64,000 nucleotides of DNA from Natronosalvus hydrolyticus. Its GTDB lineage: Archaea; Halobacteriota; Halobacteria; Halobacteriales; Natrialbaceae. Under the pieces are notes generated by a model. That model was given only the letters and a program-made list of their open reading frames with translations. It did no database searches and had not been told where the DNA came from. The stretch lies in assembly GCA_025517525.1 (NCBI GenBank), contig JAOPJZ010000001.1, positions 124,001-188,000 of the forward strand. Direction: 5' to 3'. Made by a program: the position numbers and the translations under genes. Numbering within the stretch: the stretch's first letter is position 1; every line of letters begins with the position of its first letter. Of the stretch, positions 52,504-62,085 are shown in pieces.

Positions 52504-53306
52504 TGGCAGGAACCGCTCACACGGAAAGTGCAAGAACTAACTCGGCGGCGGCCGGAGAGTCGACCGTGACCTCCGCGGTCGACGTTCGGAACGTCTCGTT
52601 TGCCTACGGGGATTCGCCGGTCGTCAAAGACGTGTCTCTGACGATCGAGAAGGGCGAATTCCTCGGCTTGATCGGTCCCAACGGCTCCGGGAAGACGACG
52701 CTGTTACATCTCATGCTCGGCCTCCTCGAGCCCGGTTCTGGTTCGATCGACCTCTTTGGGGAACCCGTCGAGGAGTTCAGCGCGGGTGAGCGAATCGGCT
52801 ACGTTTCACAGCAGTCGACCAACCGGGGCGGTTCGATGCCGGTAACCGTCCGTGAAGCCGTGAAAATGGGGCGATTCGCCCACGCTGGACACGCACGACT
52901 GAGCGAGACGGATTACGCTGCCATCGACCAGGCTATCGAGACCGTCGGCATCGAGGACCTGGCGGACCGGCGCGTCAACGCACTCTCCGGCGGCCAGCGC
53001 CAGCGTGCGTTCATCGCCCGTGCACTCGCCTCCGAATCCGACTTGCTGGCACTCGACGAGCCGACCGTCGGGGTCGACGCCGAATCTCGAGACGCCTTCT
53101 ATCAACTGCTCGAGTCACTCAACGACTCCGGTATCACCATCATCCTCATCGAACACGACATCGGTGTCGTCACCGACCGTGCCTCGCGAATCGCCTGTAT
53201 CAACACGGAACTGTACCACCACGGCGACACCGAATCGTTCGTCCAGAGCGACGCGCTCGCCGAGGCCTACGGAGCGACGGGGACCGTCGTCCACCACGAT
53301 CACTGA
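52503..53306 (+). CDS. znuC: Zinc ABC transporter ATP-binding protein
   Basis: 267 residues after a 28-residue Ser/Thr/Ala-rich N-terminal extension. Walker A GLIGPNGSGKTTLLHL, signature ALSGGQRQRAFIARALASE, Walker B LLALDEPTVGVD and H-loop ILIEHDIGVV. The C-terminus is short, without the ZnuC regulatory tail seen in E. coli. Starts within the znuA stop (TGATG) and ends within the znuB start. Confidence 0.95.
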   Translation: MAGTAHTESARTNSAAAGESTVTSAVDVRNVSFAYGDSPVVKDVSLTIEKGEFLGLIGPNGSGKTTLLHLMLGLLEPGSGSIDLFGEPVEEFSAGERIGYVSQQSTNRGGSMPVTVREAVKMGRFAHAGHARLSETDYAAIDQAIETVGIEDLADRRVNALSGGQRQRAFIARALASESDLLALDEPTVGVDAESRDAFYQLLESLNDSGITIILIEHDIGVVTDRASRIACINTELYHHGDTESFVQSDALAEAYGATGTVVHHDH

Positions 53307-54358
53307 TGACCGACAACGTCGACACTACAGTCGCCCGCGAAACAGACTCGGGCCGCGATATTCGTCGCCTGCTCGAACTGGCTGGTCTGGCGGTTACGGG
53401 GACCGTTTCCCTCGTGATGATCGCCTTTATCGTCCTCTTCTGGCTCCAGGAGCAAAGCATCGCCTCGGGAGCCTACGAACAGTTTATGATCGCCGGCCAG
53501 TGGCTCGATCACTACCTCGGAACGAACGTCTTCAAGTGGGCGTTCATGTGGCAGCAATTAGCTATGGGCGTCCTGATCGGCATCGTTGCGCCGCTCATCG
53601 GCACGTTCCTCGTCCACCGGGAAATGGCGCTCATCGGCGAGACGCTCGCCCACACTGCGTTCGCCGGGGTTGCCATCGGCTTTGCGGCCGGGACACTCGT
53701 CGGCATCAACGTGCCGCTGTACTTTGCGCTGGTCGTCAGCATCCTTGGTGCACTCGGCGTGCAGTGGCTTTCAGAACACACCGACACCTACGGTGATGTC
53801 CCCGTTGCGATCATGCTTACCGGGAGTTTCGCCGTCGGGACGCTCGTCATTAGCTGGGGCCGCGGCCAGCGCGGCATCAGCATCGAGGGGTTCCTCTGGG
53901 GCGACCTGTCGATCGTGACGGCCTCGAGCGCCCGATTGATGGCCGTGTTGAGCGTCATCGTCGTCGCGGTCGTCATCTACACGTACAAGCAACTGGTATT
54001 CATCACCTTCGACGAACAGGCTGCCCGGGTGGCCAGACTCAACGTCACCGCCTACAACACGATTCTGGTCGTCATGACGGCTGTCGTCGTCGTCGGCTCG
54101 ATGCAGGTGCTCGGCGTTATTCTGGTTGCCGGGATGCTCGTCATTCCGGTTGCAGCAGCCTCCCAGATCGCCCACGGCTTCCGCGAGACGATGTATCTGT
54201 CCGTCCTGTTCGGCCAACTCTCCATCGTCGGCGGCCTGGCTATGGCGATCAATTACGGGCTGCCCTCGGGGGGATCGATCATCGTCGTTGCAATCGTCTT
54301 CTATCTGGCGACGATTGGCCTTTCGAGTGACGGCGTCCGGTCGCTTTCGATGCACTAG
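53306..54358 (+). CDS. znuB: Zinc ABC transporter permease
   Basis: 350 residues, about nine membrane helices, ABC-3 family: MALIGETLAHTAFAGVAIGF, EHTDTYGDVPVAIMLTGSFAVGTLVISWGRGQRGISIEGFLWGDL, and QLVFITFDEQAARVARLNVTAYNTILVVMTAVVVVGSMQVLGVILVAGMLVIPVA. A soluble N-terminus of 25 residues precedes helix 1. Overlaps znuC by 1 base. Completes the locus. Confidence 0.95.
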   Translation: MTDNVDTTVARETDSGRDIRRLLELAGLAVTGTVSLVMIAFIVLFWLQEQSIASGAYEQFMIAGQWLDHYLGTNVFKWAFMWQQLAMGVLIGIVAPLIGTFLVHREMALIGETLAHTAFAGVAIGFAAGTLVGINVPLYFALVVSILGALGVQWLSEHTDTYGDVPVAIMLTGSFAVGTLVISWGRGQRGISIEGFLWGDLSIVTASSARLMAVLSVIVVAVVIYTYKQLVFITFDEQAARVARLNVTAYNTILVVMTAVVVVGSMQVLGVILVAGMLVIPVAAASQIAHGFRETMYLSVLFGQLSIVGGLAMAINYGLPSGGSIIVVAIVFYLATIGLSSDGVRSLSMH

Positions 54359-54515
54359 GCGCCTCACCTCACAAGTCTGTTCGTTCTCTCGGTGTGGCTC
54401 AATTGCACGAACAAGTCGGCCGGGAACACATCACCGTGTCCCACCCCTTCGATTGGACCCAGTCGGTGGGAACGTGTGAATATACTTAACTCGGTGCCGA
54501 GTGACCGTCCACGTG

Positions 54516-56612
54516 ATGGGAAGGTTACGTGATCTCTTCGCACCGGAATCTGTTGCCGTCGTCGGGGCGACTGATCGCGAAGGCGCCGTCGGACATGCGA
54601 TTCTCGAGAATCTCGTGGCGGATTACGTCGGGGACATCATCCCCGTCAATCCGAACCGCGAGTCCGTGCTCGGACTCGAGTGTTATCCTGACGTCGCCAG
54701 CGCGCCACCAGTCGATTTATCCGTTATCGTCGTCCCGCCGTCGATCGTCCTCGAGGCAATTCGGGAAAGCGCAAAAGCCGGGGTCGAAAACGTCGTCGTC
54801 ATCACGGCCGGTTTCTCCGAGACCGGTAGCGATGGGGCAGCCCGCGAGCGTGAACTGCGCGAACTCGCCGACGAATACGATCTCAATCTGGTCGGCCCGA
54901 ACAGCCTCGGGATTATGAACACCCGGAGTGGCATGAACGCCACTTTCGGGCCCGAGAACGCGCTCGATGGCTCGGTCTCGTTTATGAGCCAGTCGGGCGC
55001 GTTCATTACGGCCGTCCTCGACTGGGCGAACGAACAGGGAATCGGCTTCCGTGACGTCGTCTCGCTGGGGAACAAGTCGGTTCTCGACGAGACTGACTTC
55101 GTCGAAGAGTGGGGTTCAGATCCTGAAACCGACGTCATCATCGGCTATCTTGAGGGCATCGACCGTGGCGACCAGTTCGTCGAGGTCGCCCGCGAAGTCA
55201 GCGATGACACGCCAATCGTGCTCGTCAAGTCCGGGCGGACTGACGCCGGCGCACAGGCGGCTTCCTCACATACGGGCGCGATTGCCGGCAGTGAGGTCGC
55301 CTACGAAACCGGGCTCGAGCAGGCCGGCGTCTTGCGTGCGCGGTCCGTGCAGGAACTGTTCGACTGGGCACGCGCGCTTTCGGGACTGCCAACACCTGAC
55401 ACCGATGGCGTGGCTGTCGTCACGAACGCTGGCGGCCCCGGCGTCCTCACGACCGACGCGGTCGGCGACGCGAACCTTGGGATGGCGAACTTCACCGACG
55501 AGACTATCGACCGACTCGCCGAGACGATGCCGGATGAGGCGAACGTCTACAACCCGATCGACGTCATTGGGGACGCCGATATCGAGCGATTCGAGACCGC
55601 ACTCGACATCGCACTCGAGGACCCCAACGTGGGCAGTGCCGTCGTCGTCAGTGCGCCAACGGCCGTCCTCGAGTACGACCGGTTAGCGGAGGTCGTAATC
55701 GAACAGCGCGACGCCCACGACAAACCGATCGTCACCAGCCTGATGGGCGGAAGCCGGTCGCGAGCCGCAGAGGAGGTCCTGCGGGAGTTCGGCATCCCGA
55801 ACTACTTCGACCCCGCCCGCGCGGTGTCCGGCCTCGATGCGCTCGCTCGATATCGAGACATCAAAACCGCACAACGTGACGAGCCGGAGCGGTTCGACGT
55901 CGACCGCGAGCGCGCCAGAGAAATCCTGGAGACGGCGCGTTCCCGGACGGGCAACCGACTCGGCGTCGAGGCGATGGACCTGCTAGAGGCGTACGGAATT
56001 CCGACGCCACGCGGCGAAATCGTGAGTGACCCCGAAGCGGCTCAGGACGTCGCTGCCGACATCGACGGCGACGTCGTCCTCAAAATCGTGAGTCCCGACA
56101 TCTCACACAAATCCGACATCGGCGGCGTCCGCGTCGGCGTGAGCGACGAGGACGTTTACGACGCCTACGAGGACGTGGTCTCGAACGCCCGGAACTACCA
56201 GCCTGACGCGTCAATCGTCGGCGTGCAGGTCCAGGAGATGCTCGACCTCGAGGGATCGACCGAGACGATAATCGGCGTCAATCGCGATCCGCAGTTCGGT
56301 CCACTCCTGTTGTTCGGACTCGGCGGGATTTTCGTCGAAATCCTCGAGGACACGTCCGTTCGCGTGGCACCGATCGGCGAGGACGAGGCGCAGGCGATGG
56401 TCGAGGACATCAAAGCCGCGCCACTGTTGCGTGGCGCACGGGGCCGCGAGCCGGCAGACATCGAATCCGTCGTGGAGTCGATCCAGCGACTGTCACAGCT
56501 GGTGACCGACTTCCCGTCGATTCTCGAACTCGACGTCAACCCGCTCGTCGTCGGACCCGAGGGTGTACAGGCGATCGACCTTCGACTGACCGTTGATACG
56601 GAGAAACTATGA
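54516..56612 (+). CDS. acd: ADP-forming acetate-CoA ligase (alpha-beta fusion)
   Basis: 698 residues. CoA-binding Rossmann domain (SVAVVGATDREGAVG), succinyl-CoA-synthetase-like domain with the phospho-His motif SSHTGAIAGS and FMSQSGAF, then an ATP-grasp beta part (DGDVVLKIVSPDISHKSDIGGVRVG, ending NPLVVGPEGVQAIDLRL). Converts acetyl-CoA + ADP + Pi to acetate + ATP in halobacterial overflow metabolism. I start at ATG 54516; a GTG at 54501 adds five residues. The TATA-like ATATACTTAA at 54479-54488 fits either. Confidence 0.93.
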   Translation: MGRLRDLFAPESVAVVGATDREGAVGHAILENLVADYVGDIIPVNPNRESVLGLECYPDVASAPPVDLSVIVVPPSIVLEAIRESAKAGVENVVVITAGFSETGSDGAARERELRELADEYDLNLVGPNSLGIMNTRSGMNATFGPENALDGSVSFMSQSGAFITAVLDWANEQGIGFRDVVSLGNKSVLDETDFVEEWGSDPETDVIIGYLEGIDRGDQFVEVAREVSDDTPIVLVKSGRTDAGAQAASSHTGAIAGSEVAYETGLEQAGVLRARSVQELFDWARALSGLPTPDTDGVAVVTNAGGPGVLTTDAVGDANLGMANFTDETIDRLAETMPDEANVYNPIDVIGDADIERFETALDIALEDPNVGSAVVVSAPTAVLEYDRLAEVVIEQRDAHDKPIVTSLMGGSRSRAAEEVLREFGIPNYFDPARAVSGLDALARYRDIKTAQRDEPERFDVDRERAREILETARSRTGNRLGVEAMDLLEAYGIPTPRGEIVSDPEAAQDVAADIDGDVVLKIVSPDISHKSDIGGVRVGVSDEDVYDAYEDVVSNARNYQPDASIVGVQVQEMLDLEGSTETIIGVNRDPQFGPLLLFGLGGIFVEILEDTSVRVAPIGEDEAQAMVEDIKAAPLLRGARGREPADIESVVESIQRLSQLVTDFPSILELDVNPLVVGPEGVQAIDLRLTVDTEKL

Positions 56613-57727
56613 CAGACGACACCGCAACCGACCCAGACAGTGCAGACGAACAGCCAGCGACGACCGACGATGGGCCACGAACGACTCTCGTCGCCTCGCT
56701 CGAGGAGAGTATGGGCAAAACGGCGATCACGCTCGCCCTTGCCAAGCATGCGAGTGAAGCCGGCGCGACCGTCGGCTACATGAAGCCGAAGGGGACGCGA
56801 CTCCAGAGCAACGTCGGCAAAACCCTCGACGAGGACCCGATGCTCGCACGCGAACTGCTCGATCTCGACGCCGAGATGCACGACCTCGAACCGGTGGTCT
56901 ACTCGCCCACGTTCATCGACCAGGCGATTCGCGGCCGCGAGGACCCCGAGGCAATCGGCGAACGTGTTCGCGAGGCGTTTGAGAATCTGGCCAAAGACAC
57001 AGACCACATGTTCCTCGAGGGTGGCGGTCGCCTCGAGCAGGGCGGCATCGTCAACCTCACCGACCCCGACGTGGCCGAACTGCTCGATGCCGAGGTGTTG
57101 CTTGTCGCGCCCTACACGACCGTTGGCGACGTCGACGACGTTCTTGCAGCAGCGAAAGACTTCGGCGACCGTTTCGGTGGCGTCATCTTCAACGCCGTCT
57201 CCGATGCCGAACGCGACCGCCTCGAGACCGAAATCGCGCCGTTCCTCGAAGGGCGTGGCGTGCCAGTTCATGGGGTCTTGCCGCGCGAGCAGACGCTGGC
57301 TGGCGTCACCGTCGATGATCTCGCAGACGAACTCGGTGGCCAGGTACTCGTCGAGGAAGGCCTCGAGAACTACGTCGAGCGGTTTTCCGTCGGTGCAATG
57401 GGTGCCGACAGCGCCCTGCGACACTTCCGGCGGACGAAAAACGCGGCCGTCATCACGGGTGGCGACCGGGCGGATATCCATGCCGCCGCACTCGAGGCAC
57501 CGGGCGTCAAGTGTCTCATCCTCACGGGTGGTCACCGACCATCCGGAGCCATACTCGGCCAGGCAGCGAAGAAGGGCGTCCCGGTCGTCCTCGCCCAGAC
57601 CGATACCCTGCGGACGGTCGAACGCGCCGAAGAAATCGTCCGCAGCGGTCGGACGCGCGATGCACAAACCATCGAGACGATGGCGACGCTGCTCGCCGAT
57701 CACACGGATCTCGAGGCCCTGCGGTAA
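56609..57727 (+). CDS. Phosphotransacetylase-like P-loop/DRTGG protein
   Basis: 372 residues. An acidic N-terminus (1-25), then a BioD-like P-loop domain (SLEESMGKTAITLALAKHA, MFLEGGGRLEQGGIV) and a DRTGG domain (from about 215: RFSVGAMGADSALRHFR, AVITGGDRADIHAAALEAPGVKCLILTGG). This equals the N-terminal regulatory part of long bacterial Pta without the catalytic domain. The ATGA overlap with acd implies joint control of acetate-CoA ligase; a regulatory or nucleotide-sensing role is inferred. Confidence 0.9.
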   Translation: MTDDTATDPDSADEQPATTDDGPRTTLVASLEESMGKTAITLALAKHASEAGATVGYMKPKGTRLQSNVGKTLDEDPMLARELLDLDAEMHDLEPVVYSPTFIDQAIRGREDPEAIGERVREAFENLAKDTDHMFLEGGGRLEQGGIVNLTDPDVAELLDAEVLLVAPYTTVGDVDDVLAAAKDFGDRFGGVIFNAVSDAERDRLETEIAPFLEGRGVPVHGVLPREQTLAGVTVDDLADELGGQVLVEEGLENYVERFSVGAMGADSALRHFRRTKNAAVITGGDRADIHAAALEAPGVKCLILTGGHRPSGAILGQAAKKGVPVVLAQTDTLRTVERAEEIVRSGRTRDAQTIETMATLLADHTDLEALR

Positions 57728-57738
57728 CGTTTCGAAAA

Positions 57739-57760
57739 CGTGAACGGGAGCCCGTTCACG
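57739..57760 (+). terminator. Perfect hairpin behind the acd operon
   Basis: CGTGAACGG pairs perfectly with CCGTTCACG around GAGC, 12 bases after the stop. Likely a transcription terminator or processing stem, though no T-run follows. Confidence 0.6.
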
Positions 57761-58010
57761 GCCGTCGAGTGTCAGAGGCACGCCGGCAGTCCACAGTATA
57801 GACGTCCAGCATCAAAACTGCATTCCTCCGTTTGTACGAGAGTCGGCCGGAAAAAGGCCAAATGTGGACCGACTGTCCATTTCCGCGTCCGTGACGGGCT
57901 TGCTATCGGTTTCTCGAGGATCACATCACTCGTGGTGACTGTCATCGATTTCAGGAGACGGCAACCGCTCGACCGGTACGGTTAAGTACATGACAACTGC
58001 CATCACGAGT

Positions 58011-58238
58011 ATGAGTGGACGACCGCTTGACGTCCTCGAGGCGTCACTTGGCGACCGAGTTCGAGTACGACTCAAAAGCGGCGAGGAGTACGTCGGTGAC
58101 CTCGCGGGATATGACCAGCACATGAATCTCGTCCTCGAGGATGCCGCGGTTTCGTCGCCCGAGGACACTGCAGCGGACGCGTCAATCGAAGACACAACCA
58201 TTATACGCGGCGATAACGTCGTTTCGATTACTCCATGA
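58011..58238 (+). CDS. Archaeal Sm-like protein (LSm)
   Basis: 75 residues, one Sm fold: [39 protein letters not shown] (Sm1) and [12 protein letters not shown] (Sm2). It forms heptameric rings binding U-rich RNA and is the archaeal counterpart of Hfq. ATG at 58011 (MSGRPLDV). Its stop overlaps the L37e start (ATGA), a gene pair conserved in archaea. Confidence 0.95.
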   Translation: MSGRPLDVLEASLGDRVRVRLKSGEEYVGDLAGYDQHMNLVLEDAAVSSPEDTAADASIEDTTIIRGDNVVSITP

Positions 58239-58411
58239 CTGGCGCAGGAACCCCAAGCCAAGGAAAGAAGAACAAGACGACGCACGTCAAATGCCGACGC
58301 TGCGGTGAAAAATCCTACCACAAACAGAAAGGCGTCTGTGCCTCCTGTGGCTTTGGCAAATCCGCCAAACGCCGCTCGTACGCGTGGCAAGGAAAGACCG
58401 GCGACAACTGA
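58235..58411 (+). CDS. rpl37e: Ribosomal protein L37e (zinc-finger)
   Basis: 58 residues: [20 protein letters not shown], then [21 protein letters not shown]. Two CxxC pairs (CRRC, CASC) bind zinc. A component of the large ribosomal subunit. Starts in the LSm stop. Confidence 0.97.
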   Translation: MTGAGTPSQGKKNKTTHVKCRRCGEKSYHKQKGVCASCGFGKSAKRRSYAWQGKTGDN

Positions 58412-58727
58412 CTGTCTTTTATTCTGTCGCCGCCTGAAATTTCCTCCCGATAGCCGCACTTCTCGCCTGTGGCTATAGCAGTACATTTGTGAGAGGGGCT
58501 ATCTGTGACTGGAGGGCGTATTGACCGCACCTCGAGGGGCTGTACGCTGTTGTCTCGAGGGGGTGGGTGACCACGACTTGCGGGAATAAACGAGGGGTCG
58601 TCGGGTAGCCGCTAAACCAGTATCAAGTTCGTGGATATTCAAGAAAGTGTATACATAATACGTATGATGTGGTGGATCCGAGCACAAACACGGGGGATTT
58701 TTATCGGCTGAAACCCCACTGACCACC
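58412..58727. other. Intergenic stretch with purF promoter
   Basis: 316 bases. A TATA-like GATTTTTATC (58694-58703) lies about 30 bases before the purF ATG. A second A/T-rich run TATACATAATACGTATG lies near 58653-58668. No other gene or hairpin of note. Confidence 0.5.
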
Positions 58728-60239
58728 ATGACTGATGGGCGGGGCCAGACACCCCGGCGAACAGGGATGACGGAAAAATGCGGGGTCGTCGGTATCGCTT
58801 TCGAGGACCGAAACGCCGCTCGACCGCTGTACTATGGTCTCTATGCACTCCAGCATCGCGGCCAGGAGTCTGCGGGCATCGTGACCCACGACGGGTTCCA
58901 ACAACACAGTCACGTCGAAATGGGGCTCGTCGGCGACGTGTTCGATGAAGACGACCTCGAGTCGCTCAACGGCTCGACGGGAATCGGTCACGTCCGCTAT
59001 CCGACTGCTGGCAGCGTCGACTCCTGTTGTGCCCAGCCGTTTTCGGTCTCGTTCAAATCCGGATCACTCGGTCTGAGCCACAACGGCAATCTCGTCAACG
59101 CCGAAGAGATTCGGGACGAACTCGCCGGTCTCGGCCACGCCTTTACCTCCGATGGGGACACGGAAGTCATCGCCCACGACCTCGCCCGAAATTTGCTCAA
59201 CGAGGACCTTATTCGGGCGGTCAAACGGACGATGAAGCGAATCCATGGCTCGTACTCACTGACGATCATGCACGACGAGACCGTTATGGGTGTTCGTGAC
59301 CCGCAGGGGAATCGACCGCTCTGTATCGGGGAACTCGATAACGGATACATCATCGCCTCCGAATCTGCGGCTATCGACACGCTGGACGGTGAACTCGTTC
59401 GGGACGTCCGCCCGGGCGAACTGGTGGTGCTGAGCGAGGACGGTTCGGGTTTCGATTCCTATCAACTCGTCGAGGGCGAGAGCACGGCTCACTGTTTCTT
59501 CGAACACGTCTACTTCGCTCGCCCGGACTCTCGAATCGACGGTAAACTCGTCTACGAAGCCCGTCGAAACCTCGGGCGCAAGCTCTGGGAAGAAAACGGC
59601 GTCGAGACGGATGTCGTGATGCCGGTGCCCGACTCCGGACGCGCGTTCGCTTCGGGCTACGCCGACGCTGCTGACGAAACGACCGCAACTGGTGAACCAC
59701 GCGCAGAAGACGACACTGGCGTCGAGTTTGCCGAAGGCCTGATGAAAAACCGGTACGTCGGCCGGACGTTCATTATGCCGACACAGGACGAACGCGAACG
59801 GGCTGTTCGGCTCAAACTCAATCCGATAACCTCGACGGTCGAAGGCAAAACGGTCACCTTGATCGACGACTCCATCGTCCGGGGGACGACCTCGACACAG
59901 CTCGTTAGCCTGCTCAAAGACTGTGGCGCAGCGGAAGTCCATCTGCGAATCGGTGCCCCACCCATCGTTGCTCCCTGTTACATGGGTATCGACATGGCCA
60001 CTCGAGAGGAGCTCATCGCCTCGGACAAAACGATTCCCGAGATCGAGGATGTTATCGGCGCAGACAGCCTCGCGTATCTCTCGCCCGAATCGGTTGCGGA
60101 GGCGCTCGGAGCCCTCCGATCGGACCTCTGTATGGGCTGTGTCACCGGCGAGTACCCCTACGATATCGAGGGCGAGCCAACTGACCGAGAAGTCACGCGG
60201 CCAGCCATCGGCGGGCAAACGATTCAGGCTGACGATTGA
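58728..60239 (+). CDS. purF: Amidophosphoribosyltransferase
   Basis: 503 residues. Glutamine-dependent first step of purine synthesis (PRPP to phosphoribosylamine). The Ntn-type glutaminase begins at the nucleophile Cys18 (MTEKCGVVGIAFEDRNA), so residues 1-17 are probably a removed propeptide; an alternative start is ATG at 58767. Type I phosphoribosyltransferase motif VTLIDDSIVRGTTSTQLV and the FeS-type cysteine pair near the end (SDLCMGCVTGEYPYD) are present. Confidence 0.95.
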   Translation: MTDGRGQTPRRTGMTEKCGVVGIAFEDRNAARPLYYGLYALQHRGQESAGIVTHDGFQQHSHVEMGLVGDVFDEDDLESLNGSTGIGHVRYPTAGSVDSCCAQPFSVSFKSGSLGLSHNGNLVNAEEIRDELAGLGHAFTSDGDTEVIAHDLARNLLNEDLIRAVKRTMKRIHGSYSLTIMHDETVMGVRDPQGNRPLCIGELDNGYIIASESAAIDTLDGELVRDVRPGELVVLSEDGSGFDSYQLVEGESTAHCFFEHVYFARPDSRIDGKLVYEARRNLGRKLWEENGVETDVVMPVPDSGRAFASGYADAADETTATGEPRAEDDTGVEFAEGLMKNRYVGRTFIMPTQDERERAVRLKLNPITSTVEGKTVTLIDDSIVRGTTSTQLVSLLKDCGAAEVHLRIGAPPIVAPCYMGIDMATREELIASDKTIPEIEDVIGADSLAYLSPESVAEALGALRSDLCMGCVTGEYPYDIEGEPTDREVTRPAIGGQTIQADD

Positions 60240-60435
60240 GTGGCTTGGGAGGGTACTGAGGGAAACGGTGGTCTTTAGCAAAATGTGTTCTTCGTACACT
60301 CAAGCGGCCGCTACGACCCCTGAGTCACGCAACCACTATTGTATATGCACTAAATTGATTGTATAATCGAAGTATAGGGGATCTGGCGCTCGAGACGTAC
60401 TATGCTTTTCAAAGTAAGTGCTACTGAAAACCCGT

Positions 60436-60999
60436 TCAGTACACGATGTGTAACAGCACGTAAACGACGATTCCGAGCGAGAACGAGATAAGCCACAGTG
60501 TCGCTGCGATACGACCGATTTGTGCATGCCGAGTCTTGTACAACTCACCGACTGAATGGCTCATTGCGAGCAACAGGACGTAATACAGCAGCGGAATACA
60601 GACGATCGCGAGCAGAATGTGTATCGCCAGCACCGGGAGGTAAACGAATCGCTCGATCGTTTCCGGCCCGGGGAACGGCTGGGAGCCACCCAGCGCGATC
60701 AGTCGATACAGATACAGGAGCAGAAACCCGGCGAACAGGAGAAACGACGTGACCATTAGCATCCGGTGTCGGTCGACGGCACCGCGTCGAATCGCACGAA
60801 TCCCTGTGAGAATCGTTCCGATGGCAGTAATCGAGATGAGGACGTTAATCGTCGGAATCGCCTCGAGCACCCACTCGGGCACGGTTGGGACTGCCGATTG
60901 TGGAATCACGCCACCGGCAGCACCGAACACCAGCGCGAGCGAGACGACCGACAACAGTGCAGTGAGCAGCGGAACACGCTCCCGAGCGACCACGGTCAT
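60436..60999 (-). CDS. DUF420 membrane protein (cytochrome-oxidase-assembly-like)
   Basis: 187 residues with five hydrophobic segments and several membrane-embedded His: NVLISITAIGTILTGIRAIRRGAVDRHRMLMVTSFLLFAGFLLLYLYR, IHILLAIVCIPLLYYVLLLAMSHSVGE. DUF420 proteins act in assembly of terminal oxidases (CtaM in Bacillus) and haloarchaeal copies sit near respiratory genes in other genomes. No oxidase gene occurs here. Confidence 0.88.
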   Translation of the reverse strand: MTVVARERVPLLTALLSVVSLALVFGAAGGVIPQSAVPTVPEWVLEAIPTINVLISITAIGTILTGIRAIRRGAVDRHRMLMVTSFLLFAGFLLLYLYRLIALGGSQPFPGPETIERFVYLPVLAIHILLAIVCIPLLYYVLLLAMSHSVGELYKTRHAQIGRIAATLWLISFSLGIVVYVLLHIVY

Positions 61000-61165
61000 A
61001 CCTGACTATCAGGAGTGGGCGGTTAAGGACGTATTGGTCGCTCCTGACAGCGCTCACAGCGGGATAACCGTATCTCCCTGTCGTCTATTCGTAGCGATCG
61101 AAACGATTCACGTCCCTATCCGGAGGTCGTCTTGTGTCTGGGGGTGGAACGCGTGTCAACGGTCA

Positions 61166-61807
61166 CTATTTACTGCGTTCGCTCAGATCTGTGCCGGTTG
61201 ACTCTCCAGGCAAGATGTCACCGATAACGGCCCCCAGGGCAGCAGCAGCCCAGATAACGGTTACCCGGCTCAGTTGTTCGAGCGCAGTCGGGTCGGCTTC
61301 GTGTAATCGACCCCAGAGAACCATCGTGCCGAACGCCGTCAGAAAGGAAACGAGGATTACGCCGACGTACCGCCGTGGAATCACGCCAAAGAACGGATGT
61401 TTCATCTGTACGTCTCTGAAATCGGCATAGTACAGCAGTCCAGCAGTCAACCCCAGGATGAACAACACGTTTGCAACCAGGAACACTGGAATCCCTCCCA
61501 CGGTGATCTCGAGGAACCACTCCGCAATCTCGAAGACCCCGTCTTCGACGAGCAGCGGAAGGGAAAAAACGACCGCGCCGACGAACGATTGTGCGATGTC
61601 TCGAGAGGTGTACTTCGTAATCCGTTTGGTGAACGCCCCACTGCCGGGCATTCGTTCGACGAGTGAAATGGTCTGTTCGACCTTCTGGACCTCTTTGGGG
61701 TCGTCGACCGTCTCTTTGAGAGCCTCGAGTTTGGTCAGGAGGTCGTCGATGTCCGGGTTTTCGGGCCCTCCATCAACGGGTGATCGTCCTGCATCGTCCA
61801 TTGTCAT
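61166..61807 (-). CDS. DUF2391 integral membrane protein
   Basis: 213 residues. A soluble N-terminal helix (LEALKETVDDPKEVQKVEQTISLVERM), then SRDIAQSFVGAVVFSLPLLVEDGVFEIAEWFL and four to five hydrophobic segments. The family is DUF2391 (TIGR02587), of unknown function. Start at 61807 or two codons later (61801). Confidence 0.82.
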   Translation of the reverse strand: MTMDDAGRSPVDGGPENPDIDDLLTKLEALKETVDDPKEVQKVEQTISLVERMPGSGAFTKRITKYTSRDIAQSFVGAVVFSLPLLVEDGVFEIAEWFLEITVGGIPVFLVANVLFILGLTAGLLYYADFRDVQMKHPFFGVIPRRYVGVILVSFLTAFGTMVLWGRLHEADPTALEQLSRVTVIWAAAALGAVIGDILPGESTGTDLSERSK

Positions 61808-61988
61808 GGCCTCGAGTTTCGAATCCAGTCAAAAATAGGTACCTAAGAGAGTGAACCAAGGTAGTCACTCTCGAGTTAGCTTCTGTAGAATTATGCGTGG
61901 GTGATGTCCGCGAAGGGAAATCACCTGCATCGACTCGCTCGACGGCGTTGCCATCGAACGGTTGGCGGACTTTGTCCGCGCTTGCGAT

Positions 61989-62074
61989 GCGTGGGACCGG
62001 ATTTGAACTTCCGCCGTTTCGCTTCGCTCACGACGACGTTCGCAGTCGCGAGCGACTGCTCACCGGCGGACCCC
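61989..62074 (-). pseudogene. Fragment of tRNA-Leu interrupted by a 55-base insertion
   Basis: 61989-62008 equals the last 20 bases of tRNA-Leu (T-arm and acceptor strand); after 55 unrelated bases the tRNA text CGGCGGACCCC resumes at 62064-62074 and then ends. The anticodon arm, D-arm and 5' acceptor are missing, so it is non-functional. It may be the scar of an integrated element or of a tandem duplication. Confidence 0.7.
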
Positions 62075-62085
62075 AAGAGGTATAA

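Noticed and set aside
56195..57781. 528-codon minus-strand frame over acd and the Pta-like gene
   Set aside because: Antisense shadow; no motifs.
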